From: Dendrobium chrysotoxum
Lineage: Eukaryota > Streptophyta > Magnoliopsida > Asparagales > Orchidaceae
Assembly: GCA_019925795.1 (NCBI GenBank)
Contig: CM034315.1
Coordinates: 8,060,001-8,124,000, forward strand
Direction: 5' to 3'
DNA length: 64,000 nucleotides
The notes beneath the pieces are model-generated. The model did not search any database. It was not told the DNA's origin and was given only the letters and a program-made list of their open reading frames with translations. Both the position numbers and the translations under genes were made by a program. The number at the start of each line of letters is the position of its first letter. The first letter of the stretch is position 1. This document shows positions 1 through 12,002 of the stretch, in pieces.

Positions 1-373
1 TTATAAAAAAAAAATCTAATATAATCATATATCATATTCAATTTCTACAAATTAATATATTGTTTCATATAAGCTTTCAAACCTTTCACCTTGAAGCTTT
101 GATTGATTTGAAAACACTATCTTTCTAGTCATATACAGTATTGTACTTTCTTCTTTAAATTAAAATATAATAATAATAATAAACAAAGGACATTGATCAA
201 CATCTCACATCATTTTTGGTATTTAACAGTGAGAAGCTATTCGAATTTCGAACAACCATCATATCTATACTACTATACAGTAGAGGAATCAGAAGCAGCT
301 CTCATCCCTTTTAATTTTTTTTTAAAAAATTATATAATCATATATAATATATATTTTTAATTTTATTTTTTTA
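1..373. other. AT-rich non-coding sequence
   Basis: Very AT-rich sequence with short A and T runs. I see no gene, splice-bounded exon or structured repeat here apart from the MITE remnant that begins near 374. Confidence 0.5.
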
Positions 374-493
374 ATATAAAATAGTTGTGGCTTTTTTCTT
401 ACTATTTTTTAAAATATTTTTTTAGTAAAAAAATTTTTTTATTAAAAAATTATTTTTAAAAATAATAAAAAAACTATTCCAAATAAAATCTTA
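374..493. mobile_element. Fold-back MITE, degenerate copy (i)
   Basis: About 120 bp whose left half (a CTTTTTTCTTACT block, then A/T runs around TTTTAGTAAAAA) is mirrored by its right half (AATAATAAAAAAACTATTCCAAA). The layout matches the better-preserved copies at 2824 and 4311. The ends have decayed and no target duplication is clear. Confidence 0.4.
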
Positions 494-1124
494 ATTTTCT
501 CCTCTCTCTCTCTCTCTATATATATTGTTATCTCTCTCACTAAGAAAATATAGTATGCAAGTCAATTATTTTTATTTTATATTTTCTTATTCTCATTATA
601 CAAAATATTTATGTATAAGCAACGCAAAAAATACTTTATAATTAGAGAGCTAAATAACATGAAATGGAATTAATCCTCTTGCAAGAGATATATTGCTACA
701 GTTAATTGATTTTTGAAGAAAAAATTCAATAGAGAAATGAAGTTGGAAGCTTTGCATGTGACACTTTTGGTTCTTTATTTCTTGATATCTTCCTTCAATT
801 TTTTTTTAAAAGGAAATCCATGCAGGAAAGAAGACAAGTTGGCATATTTTGTCACTTCCTTTGGCCTACTTATCTATCCTGGCTCCCTTCCCACTGCCCA
901 TCTTTCTAACGCTCCTCTCTCTATCTCTATTCTTCCTCACTCTCTCTCTCTCTTCAATGCCTCCCCCCTTCTCTCTCTCTCTCTCTTTCTCTTCCTTTCT
1001 CTATCTCTTTCTCTTCCTTTCTCTCTCTCACACACTAAGAGAAGCACAAGAACTAAGAAGATGGCAAAAAAGAGAGGAAGTTGACACCAATTTTCTTTCT
1101 CATTGGATCTTTTGCTACCGTTTC
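494..1124. repeat. CT-rich microsatellite stretch, no gene
   Basis: Contains CT runs at about 496-540 and 910-1035 (repeated CTCTCTCTC with TTCCTTTCTC interruptions). The open frames across it come from this low-complexity sequence and have no protein-like composition, so no gene is called. Confidence 0.6.
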
Positions 1125-1247
1125 TAAAATTTTATTTGGGACTGCTTTTTTATTGTTTGTAAAAAGTATTTTTTAGTACAAATATTTTATTTTATTTTCT
1201 TAAAAATGCTTTAAAACGTATAAAAAAGCCATTCAAAATGGAGCCTA
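1125..1247. mobile_element. Fold-back MITE copy (ii)
   Basis: Starts AATTTTATTTGGGACTGC, has TTTTTTATTG and TTTTTAGTACAAA near the middle, and ends AAAAAAGCCATTCAAAATGGAGCC, the reverse-complement layout of its start. It has the same architecture and length as copies iv-vi. A second partial copy follows directly. Confidence 0.5.
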
Positions 1248-1326
1248 AGGCTCTGTTTGGGACAACTTTTTTGCTACTTTCTAAAATAACTTTCTAATAC
1301 AAAAATTATCCCAGATAAAATCTAAG
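1248..1326. mobile_element. Fold-back MITE, shortened copy (iii)
   Basis: Begins CTCTGTTTGGGACAACTTTTTTGC and ends AAAAATTATCCCAGATAAAA. Both termini of the family are present but the middle is shortened to about 80 bp. It abuts copy ii, so the family has inserted next to or within itself. Confidence 0.45.
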
Positions 1327-2823
1327 TGTAGTATTATTATTATGAAGTGGAAATTGGTAGCAGTGTAATATTCCTAAGGCACGAGCTTCCAAGAACTAAG
1401 CAACGGCAAATCAGAAGTGGAGTTCCCCTAAAGCCAATAGCTTTTATGATAATCAGATGGCACCCCTTCTCCACCTTTTGCGGGGCTTTCACGTGAAATA
1501 ATAAGGACTGTAGCCATGAGAAGGGTTCTCCAACGTCTTATTCTACAGAAAGTCTTCTATGATTTTGAATCCCAAAAAGGGAGGGAGACTTAAAAAAAAG
1601 GGCTTTGTTTAATATTTGTTCCAATCTAAGCTTCTTATTGGCATCTAATAAGCAAACCAATGTCAAAGGTTAAGTCAATGAGATTGGAAGGAAATTTGCC
1701 TTTGGATTTTTTTTTTAATAAATCTAGATTTGTATGTACAAAAAAAAAGATATTTTTGAATTAAATTTTGTCTATGTTATAAGATAGTATTTATTTGAAT
1801 CATAAAGAACTTTATTTTTTTTGCAAAGATTCTATCCAAGTAAATGAGTAATGACAAGGTATTATTTTTCAATTTATAAAAAGGACGATAGTTCAAAATC
1901 TATGTTTTTTTAAAATTTAATATTGATTTTATTTTATTTATATTTAATATGAAGTAAAATATAGTTAATATCTTAATTAAATGTATTTTAAAAATATAAA
2001 TTATTATTATTATTTATTATCAAATAAATTAACTTATATGATGTGTCAGCTATCACTGATGGTGGCTGACAACGATCACCAATGAAAATGGTGCTCGCGA
2101 TGAATGGCTAGAGATTGTTGTTAGTGGTATTAGAACATGGACGCCAATGACGATGATGGTAATTAATAATGATGATTATTTTAATAATAACTAAAAAAAC
2201 TTAGAATTTATTTTTAATATTTTAAAAATGACTTGATTTATTTTTAAAATAATAAAAAAGAATGACAAAATACTATAAATATATATTTTAAAGATGCCAA
2301 ACAACTCCGCTAAGTTTTTTTTTTTTTTTAACTATTTTTTCTGCATCCCCATATAATGTCATGGAGTATGCAGAGAGTCAGTTATCCGACAAAGGATGAA
2401 AATAGATAAAGCAAATAAAAGAGATAAGCCCCCTTATCTATATAGAAGGGTAGGACAAAATTTCATAGTTTTAAACAAGAATCAATCTAATGACTTAAAC
2501 AATAGAAACAAACATTTGCTTAAACTAAGTTCCATTGGAGCTAAAACAATTAAGGTTAAAAAAAAATTGAGCAAATGAACAACATTAACATAAGTTAGCA
2601 ATGAGCAATCTAAAGACTTACAAGATAGGAACAAGCATTTGACTAAACCTAGTCTTGTGGATTAACGCAATAGCCACCTTAGTCAAGATTAGGTTATAGG
2701 TACAACCATTGACAACAAGATCATTAAGGGGCAAATGGACAACACTAACATGCTGAAAAGAATAAGTCCAAGATGTTTTAGTAAAAACATATATGATGCA
2801 ATGCAAGATCAAAACTCAAAAAT
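1327..2823. other. Non-coding interval
   Basis: AT-rich sequence without a recognisable gene. A 60-codon frame at 2396-2578 is lysine- and asparagine-rich, as expected by chance in AT-rich DNA. A faint MITE-like block may lie near 2200-2310, ending GCCAAACAACTCCGC. Confidence 0.4.
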
Positions 2824-2957
2824 AAGACTTCATTTGAGACAGCTTTTGTGCTGCTTTTTAAAGCAATTTTTTAGTATAAAAATTTCTTAAATTAAAAATT
2901 TTTTTACTAAAAAATCATTTTAAAAAGCAATAAAAAAATTATCCCAAACGAAACTTA
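2824..2957. mobile_element. Fold-back MITE copy (iv)
   Basis: A 134-bp imperfect palindrome. The left end AAGACTTCATTTGAGACAGC and a GCTTTTTAAAGCA block are mirrored on the right by AAAAAGCAATAAAAAAATT and ATCCCAAACGAAACTT. The centre is AAATTTCTTAAATTAAAAATTT. No protein is encoded; such elements move with a transposase supplied elsewhere. Confidence 0.6.
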
Positions 2958-3596
2958 AAAGTATAATAAAATATATGATTGCATTGGAAGCTTCAATTCC
3001 ACTTATGTGAATAGTTGATGACCTTCATCACATGACAAGGGCACAATTCATCAATACCTTGCAAGATACTTCTTATTTAAATAATTATTATATATTTTTA
3101 AACATAAAATTAGATGACATTTAATTGCAAAGTTATTGGTATTAAGATTAATTTGGTCATCCTCACCTAAGTTTCATATGACCAACACTATACAAATTCA
3201 ATGGTTGACCTAATCTAATTTTCAAGAATCATTTTAAGTTATTTGAACCTTAATCGACCGACGAAGGTAGAAGAGACAAGCAACTTTGACTTTTAAGTAA
3301 CATTAGTCACATAAAACTTCGATAAGGATGATCTCAAACATAGTGCAAACATCTTCCGACTTCTAATTACATTCCAACTAAATTTCAACCATATTTTGAT
3401 TAACTTTCAATAACTTTAAACTTAAAAAAGATAAATTAATTATTAGAAATAAAAAAATATATTGTAAGATGAAGTTGCTCTTGCCATAAAAAAGTAGGTG
3501 ATAATCAATTCAAATAAGAAAAGTGAAATATAAACTTAACGTATCTATCTACACGCTTCATTATACTTTTTGCTTTTGAGTTAAAATCATACACTA

Positions 3597-3720
3597 CGAT
3601 TTCGTTTGGGACTATTTTCTTACTGCTTCTTAAAGCAACTTTTTAGTGAAAATTTTTTAATTTTTTTACTATAAAGCTATTTTAAGAAGTAACAAGAAAG
3701 CCATCCCAAACAAAACTTAC
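3597..3720. mobile_element. Fold-back MITE copy (v)
   Basis: A palindrome of about 124 bp. It starts ATTTCGTTTGGGACTATTTT with CTTACTGCTTCTTAAAGCA, and ends AAGTAACAAGAAAGCCATCC then CAAACAAAACTTA. It is one of the best-preserved copies of the family seen at 2824 and 4311. Confidence 0.6.
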
Positions 3721-4310
3721 ATCAAAACAATTCACAAAAAAAATTACATGGTATCACATATCAACACCTACTTACATTCAACAAATTCCATTAAAATTTC
3801 TAAAAACACCTGAAATAATATGTAACATGCCTTTTGTGCACTTGCACACAGTCATCTGCCTATAAATGCAAAAACAATTGCCACCATAATAAACTAGCTT
3901 ATAAGCCAAAAATAATCCAACAAAATAAACAGCCCCTTCTCTCAGCTGACTATTTATGAAAAATAGGACACTTGTTGAAACAAAACAATCTCATGCTACT
4001 TATCTTTGACCTTATTGGTTGAGAGCTTTGACCCCAGTCATAAAATTTATCATTCAAGATTCAATCTAAATAGACGTATGTGTGAAGAATGAATCCCGAA
4101 AGAACGACAAAGTTGCTTGGATATTTATTTATTATTTAATCTACAAATAATTAAATTTATTATTATTTTTTATGAATCATTTGCAAGATGTATCAATATC
4201 AACTGAGCTCATGGTCATGATCCCAAGTAGAACTAAGCTAAATCAACTTTAACTAAACCTAAGCTGCCATTCTCGCAAGAACATTGTTACGAAGAATGTA
4301 AACTTACAAA

Positions 4311-4447
4311 CTGAGGTTTAGTTCGGGGCAGCTTTCTTATTGTTTTTCAAAGCTGCTTTCTAGTACGAAAATTTTTTGAACTAGAAATTTTTTAACAAAA
4401 AAATCACTTTAGAAAGCGGTAAGAAAGCTGCCCAAACGAAGCCTGAG
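4311..4447. mobile_element. Fold-back MITE copy (vi)
   Basis: About 137 bp. It starts CTGAGGTTTAGTTCGGGGCA with GCTTTCTTATTG, and ends AAGCGGTAAGAAAGCTGCCC then AAACGAAGCCTGAG. The arms pair as an inverted repeat with termini close to CTTCGTTTGGG. It shares centre and length with copies iv and v. Confidence 0.6.
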
Positions 4448-5422
4448 TTGAAGTTCATTACAAACATGCTTATAAGGCTCATTAACATAATTTTCCAACA
4501 AATTTTATTGCAAACCTGTTCAAATATACCAAAACATGCGTTCTTAACTTGGCCACAAAAATGGCAAAAAAATTGTAAATTGAATGAATAATGCAGTTTA
4601 CAAATTAACCTAAAGTTGCATCAATTTACAATGACTACCATCATTAAGAGAAATCATTAGCAAAATTTAAGCCAGTGGGCCAGTAAACTAGGCTAGAATA
4701 GCAGACTTGTAAATCTGCATTTATTATAAATGCGCAGAATGTACTCTTAGAAAGGTGCAAACACGAATTCCAGTTCAGGTCCTAATAAGAAGCCAGCAAC
4801 CATTCCTTGTTGGCTACCAACTTTCAGCCATTATGGTCAATTTTGAGTTCAATATGCCACATATTTCTGAGTTTTTTCCTGTAAGAAATCAATTGGAAAA
4901 GTTCAAAAGCTGGGAATTAGAAATTTGAAGAAGCATGACACAAGAACTTAATCGTAGTGTGCAGAAAAGATTAAGGAATGGGAAGACTCTTAAAAACAGA
5001 GAAAAAGCAGTTGTTTAAAGCTGTCCCAAACGAAGCTTTAATGTAATTGAGATGTTAGGCGATACAACAACTCAACCATAAAACTAAATTAAAGGATAAA
5101 AAAGGCAATTTAGAACAATAAATCAGATTAAAAAACAGCATAAAACCCGAGGTTTCAGACTAAAATAGGACCATCATACTGTTTTATCATTTCAAATAAC
5201 AGAAGTCTAACAATAGCTGGGTACAAGCATCAATCAAGTAACAAATCTGCCGTCAAATATAAAGGATGAAATCAAATTAAAAAAAACTAGTAGAATAATG
5301 ACTTGACATTAGGCATCGGTGAGAAGAAGATTAATATTGTTAACAAATAGGATCAGAACGAATATTGCAAAACGTTTATGATCATAAATTAGTAGAAAGA
5401 AGAGTTAAATAAGTGCTAACCT
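4448..5422. other. Non-coding interval
   Basis: AT-rich sequence with no confident gene. On the minus strand, position 4874 is preceded by TTGATTTCTTACAG, a good splice acceptor. It opens a short frame ending in a stop within about ten codons and could be a terminal exon for the possible exon at 5423-5524. I could not decide. Confidence 0.3.
5009..5040. mobile_element. MITE terminal fragment (vii)
   Basis: Only the right terminus remains: GTTTAAAGCTGTCCCAAACG followed by AAGCTTT, matching the right end of copy vi. It is either a deletion relic or a solo end. Confidence 0.35.
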
Positions 5423-5524
5423 CCATTAAATGTTGAGATGCATGTGGTCCTCCCTCCAGAGCAAGATTATTCAGAGTATGTTGAAAAATGAATCTTGCAT
5501 CCATTCGCATGGTTTCTCAATGAA
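5423..5524 (-). CDS. Possible orphan exon, unidentified protein
   Basis: On the minus strand, a pyrimidine-rich tract ending in AG (TTTTCATTTCATTGAG) is followed by about 100 nt open in one frame. It reads roughly ...MRMDARFIFQHTLNN... and ends GGAGGACCACATGCATCTC... with the donor ATGGAG|GTTAGC. The composition is protein-like and unlike the surrounding AT-rich frames. I do not recognise the protein. A neighbouring minus frame at 5641-5856 also looks somewhat coding, but I could not join the two in phase. It may be a relic exon, or the 3' end of a small gene. Confidence 0.3.
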
Positions 5525-7279
5525 ATGAAAAGAATTGGAGTCCAATCAAGTGCTTTTGTGTTTCTAATGCTAAAAGAGCTGTTTGGACCTAAAAACTAAA
5601 CTCACATCTGAGAGGGCCGTGTTTTGATAATTTTCACTTCTCAGATGAATATTGCTGCAAATTTTTCATCCTGTGAACTTTGCACGCAAAACTTCTCAAA
5701 TATAATTTTGGAAGAATAACTGAAAACCATTTGTCTTCTTGTCTTTTTGATAATAGCATCTTCCGATAGTAAAAAATAAGCAGGTAGAGGGAAAAAAATT
5801 TCACAGCGGTACTTCTGAACCATTCTATGTGTAGCAGCAGGCCATTTTTTAAACATCCATGGCTGTTAGAAATGATTTTAGAAAGAGCTAAACCCCAATA
5901 TTTTGATTGGTTGGCCACCTGAACAATGGAAACAAGAACTTTGATGAGAATATATATATCCTAATAAAACCTTCTTCAGAAGTGATTCTCAAGAACCAAC
6001 AGCTTATTCCAGGAACAACTGCAACATGTCACATAAAAATTAATAATAAAAAATTTTCACATGAATTTAATTATGAAGTTACAGCATTTTATTACTAATA
6101 CTAACCAGTTGTTGGAAAAACTGTAATCTCAGTTTGTCCATTAAGCAGCTTTAAAAATTTAAAAAGAAATCAGACATTGATGTGTGCAAAGGAAGTATTC
6201 AGCTGTGACCATGTAAAAGCAAATCTCATCAATTTAAATTCTACAACTAAAAGATAGAGAGAGGATGCCTTTCTACCACCAATAATCAAACATCTAATCC
6301 TTGAATAATAGAGTAATCTACTGTTCATTTTAATTTTAGAATGCCTATGCCCAGTAAACTTGTTTTGCTTAGTTAAGTAATCCTGGATACTCAAGTTATC
6401 ATGATACTGACTAAAACTCCAATTCTTTTTTGCAGTATAGTCTTATCAACAACATTGGCGGTAGTGCTGCAACATGACAATAGCCAATCCAGATCATATA
6501 TATCATCATGAACTCCACTACGCATGAAGTAACAGTATTTTAAATGCAGAAGGAATACATGAGTTCAGGAATGAAAAAAAAATTTATGCCAGAATATCTT
6601 GATATAAATTATATCAAGATAGGCTTGAAAGCCATTAAATTTGTTTTGAAATTAGTATAATGCAAAATCTTTATACATAATACTAATATCAAAATAAATC
6701 TAATGATTTTTAAACCCATCTTCATACAATTAATATTAGGATATCCCGATCATTTTGTTGGCTCAAGAAAAATGGCACGAATACGTGAATCCCGCTTTGC
6801 AGCTGTAGGATTCCATTTCTCTTAAGTCAGATTAGAATTAACCAGATTTCTCCTGAGGGTAGTGTCAGGGTTTAATTAGATCTGGGGTCCTTACTTCCCA
6901 TGAGCGCAAGCACTCATAGTTAATTACCCCTCTTAACACGTAAGAGAAAACTCTCGATTAAGGATGAATAAATTTTAGGTGATTTTAGTCTCAATTATGG
7001 GGAAAATGGAGGTAAATCCGATCAAGATCCCATAGTTCCGTCGTCCCGGGTATACCGTAAGTTTCAATCTACCAACACTGACAATCATTGACCGTAGTGT
7101 CCAGGGGATCTGATTAGCAGTCATGGGTTGCCTCCTCTCAGGGATCCCAAGTAGACTGAGGTGGTTAATTGTGGATTTTAATTTTAATTTTATTTGGGAT
7201 TTACATCTATTAGAATACCCAGAAGTTGATTTAGTTTAGGATTTTATAACTTCATTTAGAATATTAACAAAAATATTTT
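5525..7279. other. Interval without a confident gene
   Basis: Mostly AT-rich. From about 6760 to 7250 the base composition changes to a more GC-balanced block (TCGTCCCGGGTATACCG, CTCTCAGGGATCCC) lying directly upstream of the RTE LINE. It may be the LINE's rearranged 5' end or an unrelated repeat. No reading frame supports a protein. Confidence 0.35.
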
Positions 7280-9350
7280 TGAGAGTAAGATTTTAGATCT
7301 TAAGATTTTGTCTGTGCATGAGTATGCTAATGTTATGTGAGAAAAAGTGGCTAGTGATATTAAGAATATTGTAAAAGATGTGCTTAGAGTTTCAAAGGGA
7401 AAAACTCATAATAGTAAAAATAGTTGGTGGTGGAATTCAAATGTGCAAGAAACGATTAAAAATAAAAAAATTTGTTATAAAAATTAGTTTAATGGTAAAA
7501 ATTCTGATAATTGGAAAATATATAAAGAGACGCGTAAGGAATCTAAGAAAGCAATATTCGATTCAAAGAGTTTAGCTTTTAGTAATTTATATAATAGATT
7601 AGATACTAAGGAGGGAGAAAGATATATATATAAGTTAGCCAAACAAACAGATAGGAGTAGTAAGGATTTAGTTCAAGTGAAGTGTATTAAGGATGAAGAT
7701 CAAAAAGTATTTTTTTTAGAAGATGATATTCAACAAAGGTGGATGAGATATTTTGCTAAACTTTTTAATGAAGAATATGAAAATAAAATTGACTGTAGTG
7801 ACCTTAGCACCTTAAACGAAAATAAGAATTTCTATTTTTATCGACGTATTAGTAAAACCAAAGTTAGAGAGACTTTAAAGAAAATGAAGGGTGGAAAAGC
7901 TGTTGGACCTGATGATATTCCAATAGAGGTGTCGAAATACTTAGGAGATGAAGGAATTTCTTGGCTTACTAAACTTTTTAATACTGTGTTGAAGACTAAA
8001 AAGATGCCAGATGAGTGGAGAATGAGTGTGTTAATCCCTATTTTTAAGAATAAAGGTGATGCACAAGATTGTGCGAATTATAGAGGAATTAAGTTAATGT
8101 GTCATACTTTAAAACTTTGGGAACAAGTTATGGAGCATAGGTTGCGGCGGGATACTAATGTTTCTCAAAATCAATTTGGATTCATGCTGTGTAGGTCTAC
8201 TATGGAAGCCATACATTTATTAAGAGGTTTGATAGAGAAATATAGAGAGAATAAGGAGGATTTCCATATGATATTTATTGATTTAGAAAAATCATATGAT
8301 AAAGTTCCAAGAGAAGTGCTATGGAGAGTTCTTGAAAAGAAAGGAGTTAATAACGCTTATATTCAAATCATTAAAGATATGTATGTAGGAGCTATTACTT
8401 GTATTCAAACACAAGGTGGTTTGACCAAGTATTTCCCTATTTCGGTTGGATTACATCAAGGATCAGCCTTAAGCCCATATCTTTTGCTTTAGTCATGGAT
8501 GTTCTCACTAGACATTTGCAAGAGGATGTACCTTGGTGTATGCTTTTTGCTTATGATATTCTTCTTGTTGATAAGACTAGAGAGGGAGTTGAAGGTAAAC
8601 TAGAATTGTGGAGGTCAACCTTAGAGTCTAAAGGTTTTCGTTTGAGTAGATCTAAAACGCAATATATAGAGTGTAATTTTAGTAATAATAGACCTAGTGA
8701 GGGGATTGTGACTTTGGACGATCAAGTCATTAATAAGAGTACATGTTTTAGATATCTTGGATCTATTGCTCAGAGTGATGGTGAAATAGATAGGGATATT
8801 ATCAGCAGAATCCAAGCTGGATGGTTGAAGTGGAGGAATGCATCGGGCTTATTGTGTGATAGAAAAGTACCCCTCAAACTTAAGGGAAAATTCTATAAGA
8901 TGGTGGTGAGACCTGCAATGCTTTATGGTGCCGAATGTTGGCCATTAAAAGAGAAACATAATTCTAAATTAAGTGTTGCAGAGATGAGGATGCTCAGGTG
9001 GATGAGTGGCTTTACCCTTAGAGATAGGATACGAAATGAGCATATTCGTGAAAAGGTTGGAGTAGCTCCAGTGGAAGATAGATTAGAGAGAGTCGCCTTA
9101 GATGGTTTGGTCACATAAAACGGCGGCCTCCCGATGACCCGGTTAGGAAAGTAGAGGTCTTAGATTTGACTTATGTTAAGAAAGGTAGAGGTAGACCTAA
9201 AAAGACTTGGTTAGAAAATATTAGAAATGATCTTTCTTTATTAGATTTAAACGAGAATTTGACTTTTAACAGGACACAATGGAGAAAAATGATTCATGTA
9301 GCCAACCCCATGTAGTGGGATAAAGGCTTGATGTTGATGTTGATGTTGAA
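7280..9350 (+). mobile_element. RTE-type LINE, 5'-truncated (copy 1)
   Basis: A non-LTR retrotransposon lacking its endonuclease region. Frames resume around ASDIKNIV...WWWN upstream of the reverse transcriptase. The 3' end carries the typical plant RTE terminus, coding ...WRKMIHVANPM and then a short tandem tail of TTGATG units (GGCTTGATGTTGATGTTGATG). Two further copies of the same 3' end occur at 35500 and, inverted, at 43621. I could not fix the exact 5' junction or a target duplication. Confidence 0.8.
7677..9118 (+). pseudogene. Broken RTE LINE reverse transcriptase
   Basis: Reverse transcriptase that would copy LINE RNA at a nicked target. Recognisable segments are finger residues GGKAVGPDDIPIEV, motif A in FIDLEKSYDKVP (about 8275-8310) and motif B in HQGSALSP (about 8455-8475). 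The frame then shifts near 8480, in a T run where one T appears lost. The second frame continues FALVMDVL and has FAYD where an active enzyme has FADD, so a catalytic aspartate is replaced. The C-terminal part (KRRPDDP, GRGRPKKTW) follows another frameshift near 9090-9115. The element is dead. The closest relatives are expected among plant RTE-clade LINEs. Confidence 0.8.
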
Positions 9351-11073
9351 TGAAACTTTGTACATTTCAATATTAATTGTTCACACAAGCAATAAAAGTT
9401 CGAATATTTTCAATACTTCTTCAAATCAGATATGCATCACAACATAATTTTTAAATTTAAGTTTAGTCACCTCAAGATGCGAGTATTGCCTCAAAACATA
9501 CAATTGCTTTGAGAAGCATGTCACTGCCTCGAGAAGCATGTTGTTTCCTTGAGAATTGTGCCACTACCTGAAAGAGCGTGCATTTACTCCATAAAGCATA
9601 AACCCATAATTGTCAACTGCGAATGCTGAATGGTGCACATAGCACAAAGTTTCTTATTGAGCAATAGTGCATAGTGAATGGCTAGGCACATGTCATTTTA
9701 AATATGGTGCATAATATTAAATTATTGTAAATAAAAATATATATTAATATGAAACACAAATATATAGAAAATAAATCATCATGAAAAAAAAATCCATAGT
9801 GATGTTTAAGTTCAAATAATCAACAACTCAATCACTAAGAATTCAAAACATTCTAACCATTTTTTCAAGTCAAATTCTGTTGTCAAAAATTAAACTAGTG
9901 CTTTTAGGAGTCATCATCATCATAAAATGTCTAAAAAAAGCCTCAATTCCTTCATCAACATCATCTGGTAACTCATAATCATCTTCATTTGCCATAAAAA
10001 AAGTCATACAATTATTATCTTAATTTGAAAATATTACATATTATGCAACATCTTTTTTTGTGGTTTGAACTAGATTTGACATTCTTTGAATGCCTATAAG
10101 AAAGCATGTGCTCAAAGTTTTTTACCTTCTTTTAAATGTGTGAATGAAATGATGAATATTAAATAACACAAATATAACATGAACTAATTCGATGAAACAT
10201 AAAAAATATTTCATAAATAACTTATGCCCTCTTTTGTAGAAATTAAAGCACATTTACATGTAATGGCGGCATAATTAAATTATTAAATAAATAATAAAAT
10301 TAATAAATATAAACATAAATATTAATTTAAAATTTAAAATCAAAGAAAAAAAGTGCGCACCATTTAGCTTTTGCTCTATGTGCAATTGCTCCTATATAGC
10401 ACATATAGCATGCGTTATTTCGAACATGTGCACCACGCAGAGCAAATAGCATCGACGGCGTCGCACCATGCTCCATGGCGCATGCAATTTTACGAGATTG
10501 ACATGTATGCATAAACCTATTTTAAAAGTATGAAACATAGCAAATAACGTACATTAACAAAGGTACGAAAGCACTAAGCAAATGCACTGAAAAAATGTAC
10601 AAATGTATTTTGTAAGCACACTGAAATACACATAAATAAAATGAAAAGCATGCCAATGTATCATGTGAGTGCACAAAAAAGCTTGCAAATGTATCGTGGA
10701 GAAGCATCATAAAGCATGCACGTGATTTAAAAGGAAAGTCAAAGTTATCGCATGCAAACATATCGTGTAAGTGCGCTAAATGCTCGAATGAAAACTTGAG
10801 AATGATGTGCGAGGATCATAAAAAAAATTAAATTAAAATCTTCCTTTTCGAATTGAAATACCCGCATATGCTCCAACCATACAAATCAAACACCTGGGCT
10901 TACGGCCCAAGTATAATGTGCAGGTTAAAATAAAGAATAAATTCAAATTGTATTCATCTTGAAAAGCATGCGAGTCTGTCATATGACATCAAAAAAATAT
11001 GTAAATGCACTGTGCACATACGTTAAAAGCCATGTGAATGCGCTATGTGAACGCACAAAAAAAATGCACATCA
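9351..11073. other. Intergenic, possible decayed DNA transposon
   Basis: No gene seen. The segment near 9630-9650 (GCTGAATGGTGCACATAGCA) is partly mirrored near 10355-10375 (GCGCACCATTTAGC). Between and after them lie many short GCATGC, GTGCAC and TATCGTG words. This could be a decayed hAT-like element, but the termini and target duplication are not clear enough to call it. Confidence 0.3.
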
Positions 11074-11082
11074 TTTAAATTA

Positions 11083-11993
11083 TGAATAAAAGCTAAAAAT
11101 AATCTCCCGATTATTAATAAATATCCAATTTAGTCATAGAGTTTCACATTGCTCTAATTTAGTCCCTCAACTATTAAAAATTGAGCCAATTTAATCCCAA
11201 AGCCTAAAATAAAAGTTAAAGTTAACTCTAAAGTTAAATATGAAAAATATCTTAGGTATTACAAGTGGATATGAGATTCTTAATTATTTTTAATTAAAAT
11301 AGTTAAACTAAATTAATTTGCTTCTATGTTATATTTCTACAGTAATGCCTGTTCTGCTATTTGGCTAAAGCTGAACGTTTGCTTTTCCTCCTCTCTAACA
11401 GTTCATTGCTCTCGACTTCACCTGCTTCACGTGAGAGGTAGAGTTTTGAACGAGTCACAAAATAACTTCATGGCCTCCTTTGACGGCGTTCCTTCCAGTC
11501 GGATTTGAAGTAACACCTTCTTATCGTTCTTTTATAGGATCATAAGTAACAATGAGAGCTTGCTCATTCTGAAGGTAGCCATCTTTCTTCCTGCATCGAA
11601 AAAGCCCCGCAGGGTTGTCATGCTCGTGGTGTGTCATCTGTCTCACAACTACATGCGAATCTGGAATGCAAATTGAAGCATGCCTTGCTCTGTCGCGACA
11701 TGCTCGCTCACGTTGCCCTGGGTCGCTTGCATCTCGTTCTACACAGCTGCACCTCACACAAATCGATCTCCATGCCATATAGTGGGAAGGCGTTAAGCAG
11801 GTAATAAGTCATTTTACCAAAATGCCTACAAAGAAGCAAACCTCTTGAGCTTTTTCCGTTAATTTAAAGGACAAATCGTTCCCAGAAATTCGCCAATTTT
11901 CAATAGTTGAGGGACCAAATTGGAGCAATACAAAACTCTGAGACTAATTTGAACATTTATCATTAGTCATGTGACTATTTGCAGCTTTTACTC
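11083..11993. mobile_element. Mutator-like element with ~100-bp TIRs
   Basis: Long terminal inverted repeats. The left starts GAATAAAAGCTAAAAATA and runs through TTTAGTCCCTCAACTATT. The right, read on the minus strand, starts GAGTAAAAGCTGCAAATAG and runs through TTGGTCCCTCAACTATT. The flanks carry the 9-bp duplication TTTAAATTA (11074-11082 and 11994-12002), with one extra T at the left junction. Long TIRs plus a 9-bp duplication are the hallmark of Mutator-like elements. No transposase is encoded, so it is non-autonomous. Confidence 0.75.
11521..11778 (-). other. Internal MULE sequence with open frame
   Basis: Between the TIRs the base composition is more GC-rich than the flanks. An 85-codon minus frame contains cysteine- and histidine-containing segments such as RCSCVERDASDPGQ and MTHHEHDNPAGLFRCRK. 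It is not a transposase domain I recognise. It could be a captured piece of a host gene (Pack-MULE behaviour) or a chance frame. Neither splice signals nor homology can settle it from the sequence alone. Confidence 0.25.
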
Positions 11994-12002
11994 TTTAAAT
12001 TA

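Noticed and set aside
713..1127. Two overlapping plus-strand frames of 92-123 codons
   Set aside because: They are translations of a CT microsatellite (Ser/Leu/Phe repeats), without protein-like composition.
9630..10480. A possible hAT-like element with GGTGCAC inverted arms
   Set aside because: Only about 12 of 14 bases pair in one short patch, with no terminal match or target duplication found.
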